Origin: Brachycybe producta
Taxonomy: Eukaryota; Arthropoda; Diplopoda; Playtdesmida; Andrognathidae
Assembly (NCBI GenBank): GCA_036925085.1
Contig: JAUPFP010000121.1
Coordinates: forward strand, 186,001-250,000
Length of the DNA: 64,000 nt
Direction of reading: 5' to 3'
Positions within the stretch are counted from its first letter, which is position 1; each line of letters begins with the position of its first letter. Made by a program: the position numbers and the translations under genes. Below the pieces are notes generated by a model. The model had not been told where the DNA came from, searched no databases, and was given only the letters and a program-made list of their open reading frames with translations. Positions 22,903 through 35,707 of this stretch are shown piece after piece.

Positions 22903-23445
22903 AGGGATGGTTCACACATGCAGAAAATAGATATAAAAATTCAAATAAAGAATTCAGCTATATTTCTGCTTTACTTCGCGTACAAAAGAAAACATTTCAA
23001 GGACATTGTTGATAGTTTGTACAATAGAAGAGAAATAATTAAAGGAGGAGCCATAAATAATAATGCTATACCTGCCTCATCCTAAGAAGAAACTTGTGAC
23101 GTCATAGGGATTGACGAAAAATTTACGATTGTGGTCATTTTGTCTGATAAAAAAGAGTGAACAACTGACCAAAATAATTCAAGAATCCTTTTGTTTAATC
23201 AGTTGAAAACGTTTGATATCATCTCTTTTTATTATCAGACTAAATGAGACAATAAGAAATTGTTCGTCAACCCGTATGACGTCACAAGTTTCTATAAGCG
23301 ATTAGGCGGGTATACTGCGGGCATACTTAGGAGAGTATAATTCCTTGTGACAAATTCAGTCAGATAAATAAAAATAGAATTATTCAAATTCTAAAAAATA
23401 AAATACAGTTTAGTGATTTTTTTTCTGCATGTGTGAACCATCCCT
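22903..23445. mobile_element. 543-bp fold-back transposon with 25-bp inverted ends
   Basis: The ends are AGGGATGGTTCACACATGCA plus GAAAA and, at the right, the near-perfect complement ending TGTGTGAACCATCCCT. A second inner palindrome lies at about 23085-23300 ('aaacttgtgacgtcataggg' against 'cgtatgacgtcacaagttt'). It carries two TGACGTCA sites and no coding frame. No target duplication was clear. Confidence 0.75.
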
Positions 23446-23449
23446 TAAA

Positions 23450-25030
23450 TGGATCGTGTCTTCTTCTTCATAATTCTCTCCAGTGAAAGTCTAATTTCAT
23501 CTTTTGTTAATCATGAAGCAAAAGTAATTAATACGACAAGTAACATTTGTAGAGAACAGTCAGCTTCAATTCTGTGTTATTTGTGACTGACTGACTGTTT
23601 TTGTATGTGAACTAAATTTAGGTCGGGAATGATAAAGTAAATTAATTATTAGCTCTAATTTTGGTGAGAAATAAAGGATACAGTCAATGACATCCAATCA
23701 TGAGGATTGTGTTATATGATATTCAGATCCATCTGGTGGCGAGAGCTTACCACAATAAAAAAAAGACTGGTTAAAGGCTAGTAGATAAAAAAATTCTAAT
23801 GTCAACTAAGTGTGTTTTAATTAGAATAAGCATGTGATTGCTGTTGCTCCAGGAGCGGACTGAGAGGAAAAAAAAACGGCCCGAAAAAATATTTTCCAGT
23901 TTCTATTGAGATTCAAAAATGCTCAGAACTCCATACTCCTTTTTAAATGCAAGCGTAGCGAGTAGTGTGCAATACATTTATTACACATTTATTGTTGTTA
24001 ATCTTCATGATTGATTTTGGTCCATAAAATTGGCAACTGTCTTACATGGGTAATCTAGTCATAGGCGCTGTGGGATTTCAGGGCCCTACTGTTTTGACAA
24101 TTTCTTTTTCATTAAATTAACAACAACAAATTAAAAATAACTAAGTCAAATTTTTATTTGTAAAAAAGAGGAAATTAAAAAAAATTAATTACAAATAAAT
24201 TAGTAAATTATTGTTTTGACTTTTTGGTGTCCTAAAAATTGGGGGCCTTAAGTGCTAACTAGTGAGCCTATGCCGAAAATCGTCACTATATAAACTACAT
24301 AATACTATTTTGCATTATAATTTAGTGAAATGTCGTTCTTTCTGAGATATTTTTCAGGTTTCTTTTTCTAATAATAAGAAAAATGTCATTTTACTTTTTT
24401 TGTTCAATTTTTAAACCTTTAACGAAATTGGCCCTAAAATAAAAAATATGGTCTACCACTGTATTGGTTTACTGTTAATGAAGGGTCTGTTTGGCCATTT
24501 TTAGCCTTCTACTTTTTTTTTCAAAAAAAAAAAATACATTTAGAAGAAAAAAAAAGCAAATTAATCAGAAAATGCAGTTGATTCACATTATTATTATTAT
24601 ATATTAATATTGACAGAAACTCAATAATAATAATAATAATTGATTTGTTTGATAATAAACAATATCATTAAAAGAAAAAAAACATGAAATATGAATTCAT
24701 ATATCATTTACGCTTCGTCTCTTATTTAGACTGAAACATTTTTTTTAAAATATGGATTAAGTAAAGAAAAACATTTTGTGGATCATATTTTATCAAAAAA
24801 GTGGAAAACCATTTTATGAATTGGCCGATTAGTTTCTAAACTAGAAAAACCATCGATTCGGTTCTTCTTTTGTATTTTTCTTCTTCATTTCTCATCATAA
24901 TATCGTCTTCTTCTTTGTTGAAAGCCTTAAGGCGAATACTGTATATTTGCATGTACTTTATTAATGTTTATAACTTAATACTACAGGTTTTTTTTTATTT
25001 TTGAAAAATTGCATCGTCTTTTGCTACATA
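23450..25030. other. AT-rich non-coding stretch
   Basis: A possible DNA-element remnant lies between 'tcataggcgctgtggga' (24059) and 'tagtgagcctatgcc' (24261), whose ends pair weakly. Otherwise only A/T runs and an (ATT)n patch near 24585 are seen. Confidence 0.4.
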
Positions 25031-25035
25031 TAATA

Positions 25036-25132
25036 AACATCTCTTTAATCCAGTTTAATCACTTGTTAGATACATATATATATATATATATGTATGTATC
25101 TAACAAGTGATTAAACTGGATTAAAGAGATGT

Positions 25133-25219
<87 letters not shown>

Positions 25220-25351
25220 TATATATATATATAGATATATAGATATATATATAGATAGATATATATATAGATAGATATATATATATATATATATCTATCT
25301 ATATATGTATGTATGTATCTAACAAGTGATTAAACTGGATTAAAGAGATGT

Positions 25352-25390
<39 letters not shown>

Positions 25391-25490
25391 TATATATATA
25401 TATAGATATATAGATATATATATATATAGATATATAGATATAGATATATAGATATATATATAGATAGATATATATATATATATATATATA
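25036..25490. repeat. Hairpin plus direct copy of a 42-bp unit embedded in (AT)n/(GATA)n
   Basis: A unit containing 'aacaagtgattaaactgg' and 'attaaagagatgttt' occurs three times: inverted at about 25038-25075, direct at about 25094-25133, and direct again at about 25315-25354. The first two form a hairpin around a short AT loop. The second and third are separated by some 180 bp of AT and GATA repeats, and each is followed by AT tracts. Confidence 0.85.
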
Positions 25491-25499
25491 TGTTTGGGA

Positions 25500-25782
25500 T
25501 TACATTCTCATTTCTACTTGTATATTAGATGAAAGAAAGTTCATTGCATAACAACAAAATACAGCGATATTGTTGCCTAGTAAATATTTCTATTAATAAA
25601 TCGAGACTTATTAAGACTTTGAGAAACATTTCTGTATAATGCAATTTTATATTGCGGACCACATAGACTAGAATTATTATTATATACTATATATAGTAGA
25701 ATTACAAATGATGATGATGATGTCACTGACTTGCTTGTATATTTAATTCAATCCCAGTATGGGTGGAGACTGGAACCGTGGA

Positions 25783-25814
<32 letters not shown>

Positions 25815-26690
25815 GGGTGAGTTGAGGTGGTTGTGGGTGGAGACTGGAACCATGCATGGGGGTTTGCCTAATTATTATGTTTCAAACTTCGTGTCACCAT
25901 CAATCCATATCTAGTCTTCTATTTTACTTTTTTTTTTTTGCAACTGGATTTACTGTGATGTATGATCTAATATCGATAGATCTTTTCTCTCCGTACTTTA
26001 CAGCCATGTTTAATCTTCTAATATTCAACTGAATGATGGGAGATGATGAAGAAGACGCAGTCTGAATCTTTTATTAAATGTCACAAAGAGAGAGAGAGAG
26101 AGATGGAGGTTTATAGAGGGAAGGAGAGAGAGAGATAGATAGACAAGAGATAGAGGGAAGGAGAGAGAGAGAGAGGGAGAAAATGACCAAATAATGGCAC
26201 CTCAGATGAATTTCATTTTCGCTTTTTCTGTCATCAGCTTTGAAAAATACATAATCATATTATCTATATTATTCATCGCCTCAAGATTACTGGTTGGATT
26301 ATGTAAATGAGTTGTATTAATGCGCGCATATATAACTAAAAAAAATGTTTGGCATTGCAAATGAAAAATATCAGAGTTGGTTAGCTATAACCACACCTTA
26401 ACTAACTGTTAATCAGATAAAAAAAAACAATAGTAATTATCAGTATTATTACAGATGTATCTCATTTAATTAAACCAACCAGTTATCTAGAAAATAGTAT
26501 AAACCAAATTTCGATTTAGCTTGAAATTTGTAGACATTTTTGTAAATCAAATTATTTCTTCTATCATTTGTGATTATTAGATTTAAATTTTAAATACCTT
26601 TTCTATTTAATTATATATATATAGAGAAAGAGAGGATATAATGTAGAGGTGCGCCGTTGTTGGTTATATCATCCATCATTCACATCATCT
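25500..26690. other. Non-coding, (GA)n-rich stretch
   Basis: GA runs lie at 25784-25815 and 26088-26185. 'gtggagactggaaccgtg' (about 25763) and 'gtggagactggaaccatg' (about 25837) are a short local duplication. No exon is seen. Confidence 0.4.
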
Positions 26691-26693
26691 ACA

Positions 26694-27345
26694 GCAGGTG
26701 GTTCTCAACCCTTTTCTAAGCGTGTGCCAATATAATAATAATTTGCTAAGTATTGGTGCGGAGACGTTTGATAAGTAGCCTACCGTACGAACGATTGAAC
26801 TGCGGCTAAGAATGCATACTAAAGAGGTTTTCAAAAACTTCAAATTTCATCAGATTTCATTTTTTATATTTTGTTTAGTGGTTTTCAGGATGAAAATACA
26901 CTGAAATGCAGTAAAATTACGCAGTGTTGTACTTTATTGAAGCTTGAGAATATACTGAATAAATGCCCTTACTATTCTGCAAGCTTATTCAGTGAAGAAG
27001 AAAAAACATTTTAAATATCCTCTGTTTTCCCGACTTTTTTCAGGCTAAAAATATACTGAAATGCAGTAAAATTGCGTAGCGATGGACCTTGTTGAAGCTT
27101 CAAAATATATAAATGCATTTACTATTCTGCTAGCGTAGCGAGTGAAAAAAATTCAAAATGGTTTTAAATGTCTTCTAGTTTTTTCTTATAAAAATAAGAA
27201 AAAAACTAAGAGAACATATAAAACCATTTTGAATTTTTTTCACTCGCTACGCTAGCAGAATAGTAAAGGCATATACAGATTAATTACAGATAATAAAATT
27301 ATATATTCTTTTATAAATAAAATTCAGCACAGGTTGAGAACCACA
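26694..27345. mobile_element. hAT-like non-autonomous element with internal tandem duplication and hairpin
   Basis: Ends are CAGGTGGTTCTCAACCC and GGTTGAGAACCAC, a terminus common among hAT elements. Inside, two ~160-bp tandem copies start near 26883 and 27040 ('aatacactgaaatgcagtaa' and 'tatactgaaatgcagtaaaa'). A long hairpin follows, with arms of about 48 bp at 27118-27166 and 27218-27266 ('ctagcgtagcgagtg' against 'cactcgctacgctag'). Confidence 0.65.
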
Positions 27346-27349
27346 AATT

Positions 27350-30105
27350 TACACATTCTAGATAATGATAATGATGATATAACAACAAAGTAGGCTTAGT
27401 CTATTTTTTTCTTTCATCAATTTGCAACAATGATGAGCAAGTTAAATAATGAAAATGATGATTGAAATTTGCAATTTAAATGAAACTTTTCATTAATTCG
27501 TGATGTTTAAAACATTCTATTAAAAGTTAAATTAGATAATAATAATAAAAAGAAACATTAGGAATAGGAAGAGCAGAATTTTGTTTTCATTTGTACTTTA
27601 TATTAAAATAAAATTAAAGTAGGACTATGTTTAACCTATGGTAGAGAAGATGGTTTTCAATCAAGGTTTAAATAAAAACCTGGTTCATTGTTTTGTTTCC
27701 TCTTTATTTTTCTATGAAAACATATCTGAGAAAAGTGAATATAAGACTGAAGAAGGACAAAAAAATATTGTTAGCCCTTTGGTGTGTTGTGTGTGTATTT
27801 GATGAGTGTTTTCCTCCAATTGGAATCCCTGCTGCTGTCAATGGCAGCCATGAGTTCTAAGCTCTTGAAAATTGGTGAAAGGGAGGGAGGGGGGAGGTTA
27901 TTTGTGGGAGAGAGGGTTGAAAAAAACGGGAGAGACGACCTTTATTATAAGGAACCCCCTAGATTCCAATTTGAAGCCACATCCAGGAAGGATTTGCAAT
28001 CCCTTTTTTATGACTGATATATGTTCATTATAAAATGGCAAATAGAAAACATGTCTATTAGGGTTTTAGAATATGAACATTTGAGCTTTTCTTTTATAAT
28101 GTGTGCTTGCTAAAGCTAAGATTTTATAATGAAAAATTGAATGACTGAAATGGATTTCGAAGTAGGATTTTTATGTTGCTGAGTTATTTTTTTGCTTCTT
28201 CAATTTTATAGCTGTTATTTCTCCTGAGATATAAAGACTTTTTTTTTTTTTGAAAATGAGAATTGAAATTGTAGACATGCAGGAGGAGAATGGAGAGAGA
28301 AAAAAAGGGATCCATTTGTTTTCACACCCGCCATCTTGGATCTGTAATATTACTTTTTTTTCTTGCTTTGTTTGCAACAAAAACCTATTTCATGGTTTTG
28401 TGATAAAAATATAAAAAGATGGCGTTGCAAAATAATACAAATATCAATACAAGCAAAATGATTTTTTATATATAAATTTGCAAACATGCATTAAAAATGA
28501 ATTTTACTAAATAACATTAATTTATACTTACATAATTTTATTTGTTTGCAACTTCCTTTTTTTTGCGCTGGTTGCATGTTTTTTTGGTGGCACTAGTAAC
28601 AGTATAAACTCACATTATGCTGTAAATTACAAGAAGAAGAAGAAAAAAAAGGTTGCCATCTTTTCTCAAGTCTCTTTGCTACTTATATATAAAGGTAAAT
28701 CTGACGTCATCTGCTGTGCAGGAAAAATACATCTAAGGGTGTTTCTGAATATAACAAACAAACAAAAAAAAGATGTTTTTATCTGAAAGAAAGAAAAATG
28801 TCAATTCGTTGTGCAGCATGTTATTTTTTTTGTCCAAGGTATTTGAGTAGAGAAGAAGAAGAAAAAAATTGGTAAAAAAGAGGTAAGAATCAATCTGCTT
28901 GCTGAAAACAAATAACTAGAAACAGATGCATTTTTTACAGCAGAAATGTGTGCAATGAGAGAGATTCTAGTGATGTTGCTTTTGCTGCTGCTGCTGCTGC
29001 TCCAAGAGACTTTTGAGTTGCAAACTAATGCATCATCATCATTGTTATGAGACAATTGCAGCTGCTGCTGCTGTTTCTGTTGCTGCTTGCTGCCTCTGTA
29101 TTTTTTCTAATAGAGAGAAGAAGAAGAAAAAAAAATACACAGCCTATTGTTTCTCATTCTCTTTATCTTTGAAGCACCAACAAGCAACATTTTGCTCATC
29201 ATCACAATTTGCACTGCAGGCAACAAAGGAAGAAGAAAAAAACAATACAAAAATATTATTCAGATGATGATGTTTCAATGTTGGTGAAACCTCAGCATTG
29301 AGCAGCTTTTCCTCTCTTTCTCTTAATACGTTTAGAATCTTCTTCTTCTATGAGCTTTATAATTGTAATATTAAAAAAATTTCTTGGTACAAATAAGATG
29401 AGAGATGAACGGAATAAGAGAAGGGAGGAGGAGGTTAGAAGAAGATGAAGAAGAAAAAAAAAAGGGGGACGATTTCATGTTGTAGCTGCTTTAAGTCGAG
29501 TCGCCGACCGACTATAGAGATGAACCAATGAAAACCGTTTTTATCATCCGGGTACAATGTCTGCTATTGATTACCTATGACTCAACACGTCCCTAATGAA
29601 ATCTAATGGAAACAATGGAGAAACTGGCAGCATTTCTTTCTTTCTTTCTCTCTTTCTCTCTCTTTTTTTGGTATTGCTTTTTACGAAATTGATTAACATA
29701 TGGCGGGATTTATCCTCATGCACCCTGTTTCACCTCCACACCATCCCTTCATTTTTCTATCATTGTAGCCTCTTCCTCCCTCCCTCTCTCCTCTTCTTTC
29801 CCCTCATTTTCTCAATATAACCCAACCACCTCCATCATTTATTCCTACTTTATTTCATAGAATAAGATAGAGGGAGATTTTTACACACAAAAAAAAACCT
29901 TCCAAATTTACACCTCCCCTAACCCAATCTTCTTATTCAAAAAATCTCCCAACCATTTTTAACTCATTTTTGACGTTGAAATTATCTTTCAATTTTGACG
30001 TTCATTTTCTATTGTTTGCGATTGATGATGATTATGGAACATTTTTGCTATTTTTCTGTTTTTGATCTTTATTATAACTTTTGATTTTGATTTTCTATTT
30101 TCTTT
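27350..30105. other. Non-coding stretch, trinucleotide-repeat patches
   Basis: (CTG)n patches occur at 28980-29001 and 29058-29090, and GAA/AAG patches near 28632, 28855, 29117 and 29445. The frame at 27784-28017 is not low-complexity throughout, but it has no recognisable domain or splice context, so I leave it uncalled. Confidence 0.4.
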
Positions 30106-30718
30106 GAAAGGTAAAGGGCCTTTCAGTTTTTTTTGCCCAAACCCAAATTCAAGAAGAAAACTTGGCCCTTGAACTTTTAAATACAATGAAGTCTTCGACT
30201 TAACGCGGATTCATAGATACAAAAGCAAGCAAAGTATCAATTGGCTCTGTAAACGCAATTAAAATCACACAGTACTTAAGTGCATTCGACTTATAGGTGG
30301 AAACCTTCGGAACGAATTAAATGCGCAAGTTGGAGAGTTAGTGTTGACTCACACTAGATAATCAAGACAGGGTCCGGTCAAGTGTGGTCAAATATCGTAC
30401 TAGAGATTTTCGGTTAAAATCCGATTTATTTCGAAAGTTGGTGATCACACTCAGATCATATTTTTTATAGAAAAATTTGAATGGACCATGTTTTAATCGG
30501 ATAGTGTGAAGCGGCCTTTACTGTACTCAATGGGTTAAAGTTGGAAGTTTAAATGCCACGTTTTTTTGTGCATTGAATTTGGTCCATAGACACTTAACCC
30601 TCCACCAAATGCTTTATATTTATGTCATCAGTTTATATATCCTCATCTTTAGGTTTAGATTTATGAGGTTTCTAGACTCAACAATATAAAATAGAAAGAA
30701 AATGAGAATATACATGTA

Positions 30719-30893
30719 TATGTTACTGTCAATCTGCAGAATGCCTAGGCAAACTGTAAAACAACCAACCTGCTAGTGAATCTGCAAAATTCAACACCTA
30801 AAATATATTAAATTTTGCAATTGCAGTTTGGTGGTTTTGCAAATTGCCTAGGCAATCTGCAGATTGACTGATTCCACAGATTGACAGTAACAT
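30719..30893. mobile_element. Fold-back MITE with 'tatgttactgtcaatctg' ends
   Basis: The left is 'gttactgtcaatctgcagaa' with 'tgcctaggcaaa'. The right is 'ttgcctaggcaatctgcaga' and then 'cagattgacagtaacata'. Both flanks are AT-rich (tata), consistent with but not proving a TA target. Confidence 0.7.
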
Positions 30894-31366
30894 ATATATT
30901 GTATATTATATTGATCTCTCAATTTATATATATAGGCCTACATATACATGCATTTACAGTATTTGAGGTTTTTAAGTGTGGTATCCATGGTAATGAGATA
31001 TGACATAGATGGCGCCACTGATATGCAATACTCAGGCAAATGATTATCTTGTCTACACACACACAAGACATATATCCAGATAGAAGCTCATGAATGAAAT
31101 GATATTAAAGAGATCTCTTCTGTAGGTCTAATCTTGTAGATGATTTTCATTGGTAGACACATACAGTATTCTATAGGTCTATATATATATCTTAAAGTTA
31201 GCCTATTTATGTAGTGACCGGCATTGTGGCTATTCTGTGGAATGTTGTTTTCTAGTATATAATTCCATCATATTACTGTCTATATTTATTGATTAGCTGC
31301 TAAGCTTCAGAAAAAAAGAAGTAAAAAAAAGATGGTGGTTCAAAAAATCGATTGTTGTATTTGAAA

Positions 31367-31368
<2 letters not shown>

Positions 31369-31446
<78 letters not shown>
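31369..31446. repeat. (TA)n microsatellite
   Basis: About 38 uninterrupted AT units following 'gaaaataa'. Confidence 0.95.
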
Positions 31447-31449
<3 letters not shown>

Positions 31450-31621
31450 ACTAGCTTACAGTAAGTTGCTCAATGTTTACAATTGAAACATGAAGTTGCT
31501 CAGTTGGTATTTCTATAATATAAATGGGATAGGAAAGAAGAAGAAAAAGGCTTAAGATGATTTTTCGAATTCTTGATTGAATATTCTTGTCTTTAAGAAG
31601 TAAAATTCAGAAAAACTAGAG

Positions 31622-31870
31622 TGTTTTTTTTTAGAAACTAGAAGGGTATATAGCTCAATTACTTAAAAGGTATTTTCATGTTGATATCTTTCAAAATAAA
31701 CTTTTTGTAGACAAAAATTAAAAATGTTGAGTCATTTTTAAACTCATATAAGAAAAGCTTATTTTGAAAGATAATCAATATAAAAACACTCTTTAAGTGA
31801 TTATATGCTACCTTCTAGTTTTTAAAACGCATTCAAGTTTTTCTTCATTTTGTATCTGAATTTTGTATCA
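31622..31870. mobile_element. Family C fold-back element
   Basis: The left arm is 'tttagaaactagaagggtat' with 'ttcatgttgatatctttc'. The right arm is 'ttgaaagataatcaatataa' with 'cttctagttttt'. The tail 'ttcttcattttgtatctgaa' follows. The outer right end is missing. Confidence 0.65.
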
Positions 31871-32039
31871 TAAAGGATCACTAGGCGGAGATTGCTCTTA
31901 GTTAATTAATCTAGAATATTGTATTATCATTAAAGGTGTATTGGACGTTGCAAGCCGTAAAATTTGTAACAACTTACAATTGTCGAGCATATAGACAACC
32001 GCCATTTTGACACCTTTAATGTTCTCGTCAATTCATTAT

Positions 32040-32395
32040 TTTTATTCTAAAGTGGTTTTAAGAGTGTAAATGCCTGCAAAATGAAGAGAAACTCGAATGT
32101 GGTTTTAGAAACTAGAAGGGTAACTCAATGATTCAATCACTTTAAGGCTATTTTCATGTTAATATTTTTCAAAATAAGCTTTTTATTTGAGTTTGAAAAT
32201 GATGCAACTTTACGCAGACGACGCTAACCAGACAATACTTTTTAAATTAATGTTCGTCTAGAAAAAGTTTAATTTCATAGATATTAACATGAAAATACCC
32301 TTAAGTTATTGATTTACCTTTGTAATTTGAAGTTTCTCTTAGTTTTACTACTGAAAGGCAAAGTAATCATAGTTAAAACGGCGTTTACACAGGAG
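32040..32395. mobile_element. Family C fold-back element, near full length
   Basis: It starts 'aaagtggttttaagagtgta' and runs through 'tgcaaaatgaagagaaactc', 'tagaagggtaactcaatg', the centre 'acgcagacgacgctaacca', and the right arm 'gatattaacatgaaaatacc'. It ends at about 'ggcgtttacac'. Confidence 0.7.
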
Positions 32396-32429
32396 ACATT
32401 ACATCTACACATTACAAAAAAAATTCAAA

Positions 32430-32730
32430 GTGTTTTAGAAACTAGAATAAGTTAGTGATAATGCTAAAAGTTTGTTTTATTATGATATCTTTAAAAATAA
32501 ACTGACAGTTCGAAAAAGGCCAAAATAATTTTTCATGAAATTTCAACGGAAAAATTTAATAACCCGTCATTTTCAAATTGCTATAAAATATTTATTTTTT
32601 AAAACATTGTCATGAAAAAACTTTTATCATAGTCTTCTATCATTCTAGTTTTGAAAACAATATTTTCAATTTTTTATAAGTTTTTTAAAAAACGTTCACT
32701 TAACGTTTCTGCGTCGAAATTTTCGAAAAA
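32430..32730. mobile_element. Family C variant subfamily
   Basis: The arms are 'tgttttagaaactagaataa' and 'tatcattctagttttgaaaa', with a 'ttcgaaaaaggccaaaataa' centre. This is the same subfamily as 55055-55460 and shares 'ttttcatgaaat', 'gtcatgaaaaaac' and 'aacgttcacttaacg'. Confidence 0.6.
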
Positions 32731-33230
32731 CATCTCATTAGCGACTGCAGTGCATTCTGGGGGATAAATATCTATTCAGCCACCTTTAAAAAAAATTAAA
32801 AATACAAAACCTGGCATATATTTCGTGTTATCCGATTTTTCGTATTATCCATTTTCGTGTTAAACGGTTTTCACAGTTTATGCATTTTATGCTTAAGATG
32901 AAATTATATATTATTATTATTATTAATATTTTTGTTGGTATTTTTCAGTTATATGACTAAGGTCAAGGGTTGAGACCATGTGTTTTGAATTATAACAAAT
33001 AAAAAACTTTCTTGCTTCATGTTTTGTTTGCCACTAATTACAAATAGCAATGTACGTTTATCATTTTAAATACCAAAAAAAATGAAAAAAATGCTAAATG
33101 GCGAAATTTCTTCTTCGTTCTTTTCAAAAGGCTTAAAATAACAACAATTTTCAGCCTCAACCACATAAAACATGGGGACTCCCCTACATAACACAAATGA
33201 TTGCAGAAAAACGTGTAAACATACACGCGT

Positions 33231-33336
<106 letters not shown>

Positions 33337-33795
33337 AATACCGAAACATAACATAAAATGTTGTCATGTCATAAATGGTTTACACTGTTTCTTTCATTCT
33401 AAATAATAAATAGGCAAAAACATTATTATATGGAGAAGGAGGAGGAGGATGACATTGTGCTTTTAAGTTTTCTAAAAAAAAATGTCAGTCATTTTATAAG
33501 GTTCTCTTTGTAAAAATTCCACCTCATACATTCAAACAATAGAAACGTGACATATTTCATCTTATATTGTTTACTTTCATGTTTTGTTTTATGTATATGA
33601 ATATATTGCATGATTGTTGGAAGGTTTTATTATATAAAAGTAAAAACAAGAAAATGATGGAGACAAAATAGACGAAATAAAAAAATATTCTAGAATTGCA
33701 ATCGCTTAATCTTAAAAGAACAGGTCTATATTTATTTATAACTAGAGCTCCGATTTTTAAGCAAAATATCAAGCGAAATATTTCTTAATTTGTTA

Positions 33796-33984
33796 TCCCA
33801 AGTGCCAATTGTGAAGTAATCATCATAATCATTAGAGCAACTGCAATTATGTTATTTTTTAATAATTAAAATGGCTGGTTAGAGGCTAGATGTCTGGTTA
33901 CAATCAGTTGTCAACAAAGAGTTCTAACCTCTAACCAGTGGTTGATCTAAATAGGATTGTTACTTCATAATTATCCCTTGGGCC
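33796..33984. mobile_element. Fold-back MITE
   Basis: The outer arms 'cccaagtgccaattgtgaag' with 'taa' and 'ttacttcataattatccctt' with 'ggg' pair. The inner arms 'ggctggttagaggctagat' and 'gttctaacctctaaccagt' pair as well. Confidence 0.6.
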
Positions 33985-35270
33985 ATAGATTGAGAAACAT
34001 TTGCTTGATATTGCATAATAATCTAAGCCCTAATTATAACCAATATTTTTTTCAGTAGTTCTCAACCAGTGAGCCACTTTATTCACTTTTTTATTTAAAA
34101 CTCATAAATAATAAGGTTGAGAATCATTGATCTGCTGAAATATTGAGTTCAACCCATAAATTGATTCATCTCTCTCTTTCTTATTCTCTTTCTCCCTCTC
34201 TCTTTTACTCTTTCTCTCGTTCTCTTTCTATCTATCTATCTCTCTCTCTAACTCTCTAGTCAGATAAAGAAAGAGAATCAGTTCTAAAGCCTCCGGAAGA
34301 AAAAACACGCAGATGCGCGGTTGCCATGACAACGGCTAGATCCACCTATACAGAAAGAGATGAATATAGAATAGAGATGGCCAACGTATGGCCCTTAATG
34401 AAAGCTACAAACAAAAATCTATAAATTCAAGTTAACAAACATAACACTTGAACTTTAACTTGAATTTTCGAAACGAAGTTAAAATATAGAAAGAAAAAAC
34501 CCTGTTCGATGAACAATCAGTAAAAACTTAAAATTGGTAGTTGGAAACTGTGTTTAGTGAGAGAGTTCAAGTTGAAGTGTCAAGTTTCGTTTCTGAATTT
34601 GATCTTTATAGTCTTCAACGTTGAAAATAGTAGAATTCATATAACATAATCCAACTGGACTTATTTTTCTTTCTTTTTTCAAATAGGTAATCATTTATGA
34701 GGTGCATAATTGCAAAAGTGGGCTCATCCCTAGTTATTACAAGATGTAAACGGGTTCTATCTGCTTTCAAAGCACGTCACACACAAAAAACAACCTAACG
34801 AATTCTAGTATATTACATCTGTGTGATGTTCGTGCGTAAAGTAATAACATACTGAAAAAAAAATTGATCGTTTGGTTTAGTCTGGTTTAAATGCAGTTTG
34901 TACGGGCAACGTACTCGTATATATTTTTTATATGGAAAATATTGAACTTGCTCATGGCGCAATCGATCAGTAAAAGATTGTAGCCTTATTACATTGTTGT
35001 GGGGGTTTGATGTTGTAGGCTACATTCAGTGGATGGATGAACTTATTGAAGACTAGAATGCACACACACATACATTGTATAGGCTTAGATATTGTAGTTA
35101 GCTTCAGCTTGATATTAGCTTATATATTGGTCGATTTGTGGGGAAACTGGGAGTTATTTACAAAAGTACACATACAGAAACACGCAGAAAGGGAAATGCA
35201 CACGCACAGGTGTTAAAGCTTAACCAAACACTCATTAAGTAATAAAGTGCACACACACATAGTAAACATG
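33985..35270. other. Non-coding stretch with small repeats
   Basis: It holds a ~70-bp hAT-like mini-element at about 34056-34125 ('cagtagttctcaacc' against 'ggttgagaatcattg'), a CT-rich tract at 34170-34260, and a family H copy at 34403-34615 ('cacttgaactttaacttg' to 'agttgaagtgtcaagtttc'). No coding exon is seen. Confidence 0.5.
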
Positions 35271-35281
35271 TACACAAACGA

Positions 35282-35488
35282 ACAGGTAGTTAGAAATAGG
35301 TGAAAACTTCAGTTGGCTCCGCCTTTGTTATGACGACTGGCAACTTCTATATGGCTGGTTATGAAGTTTGACGTCACATGCTCCGCCCTTTTCAACGTCG
35401 GACTACATAACCAGCCAATTAGAAGTTGCCAGTCGTCATAACAAGGGCGGAGCCAACTGAAGTTTTCATCTTATTTCTAACTGCCTGT
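35282..35488. mobile_element. Family A MITE (207 bp) with perfect 9-bp target duplication
   Basis: Ends are ACAGGTAGTTAGAAAT and ATTTCTAACTGCCTGT. CACAAACGA lies at both 35273-35281 and 35489-35497. The arms 'cagttggctccgcctttgtt' and 'aacaagggcggagccaactg' pair. Its right target copy is also the left flank of a family B element. Confidence 0.9.
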
Positions 35489-35497
35489 CACAAACGA

Positions 35498-35641
35498 CAG
35501 GTAAATGTGCTCAGCACTAAAAATTTGTTTGCTCCGCCCCTTTTATTGGCGCTATCAATTTCTAATTGCTTTGTTACTTGGTCTGATGTCATAAAAGGGC
35601 GGGGCAAACGAAATTTTAGTGCTGGGCACACACTTGCATGT
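35498..35641. mobile_element. Family B MITE immediately after family A, sharing its target site
   Basis: It starts CAGGTAAATGTGCTCAGCAC and ends GTGCTGGGCACACACTTGCA then TGT. It is flanked by CACAAACGA (35489-35497) and CACAAACAG (35642-35650). Inside are 'tgctccgccccttttattgg' and 'cataaaagggcggggcaaac'. Confidence 0.8.
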
Positions 35642-35707
35642 CACAAACAGTGAACACGCACAACAGAAAGAAAAAAAAAGCTCACACACACACACAGAAT
35701 GATAAAC

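Noticed and set aside
27784-28017. 77-residue open frame ending in a fairly normal composition
   Set aside because: No homology recognised, a purine-rich centre, and no plausible splice signals around it. It could be re-examined with RNA data.
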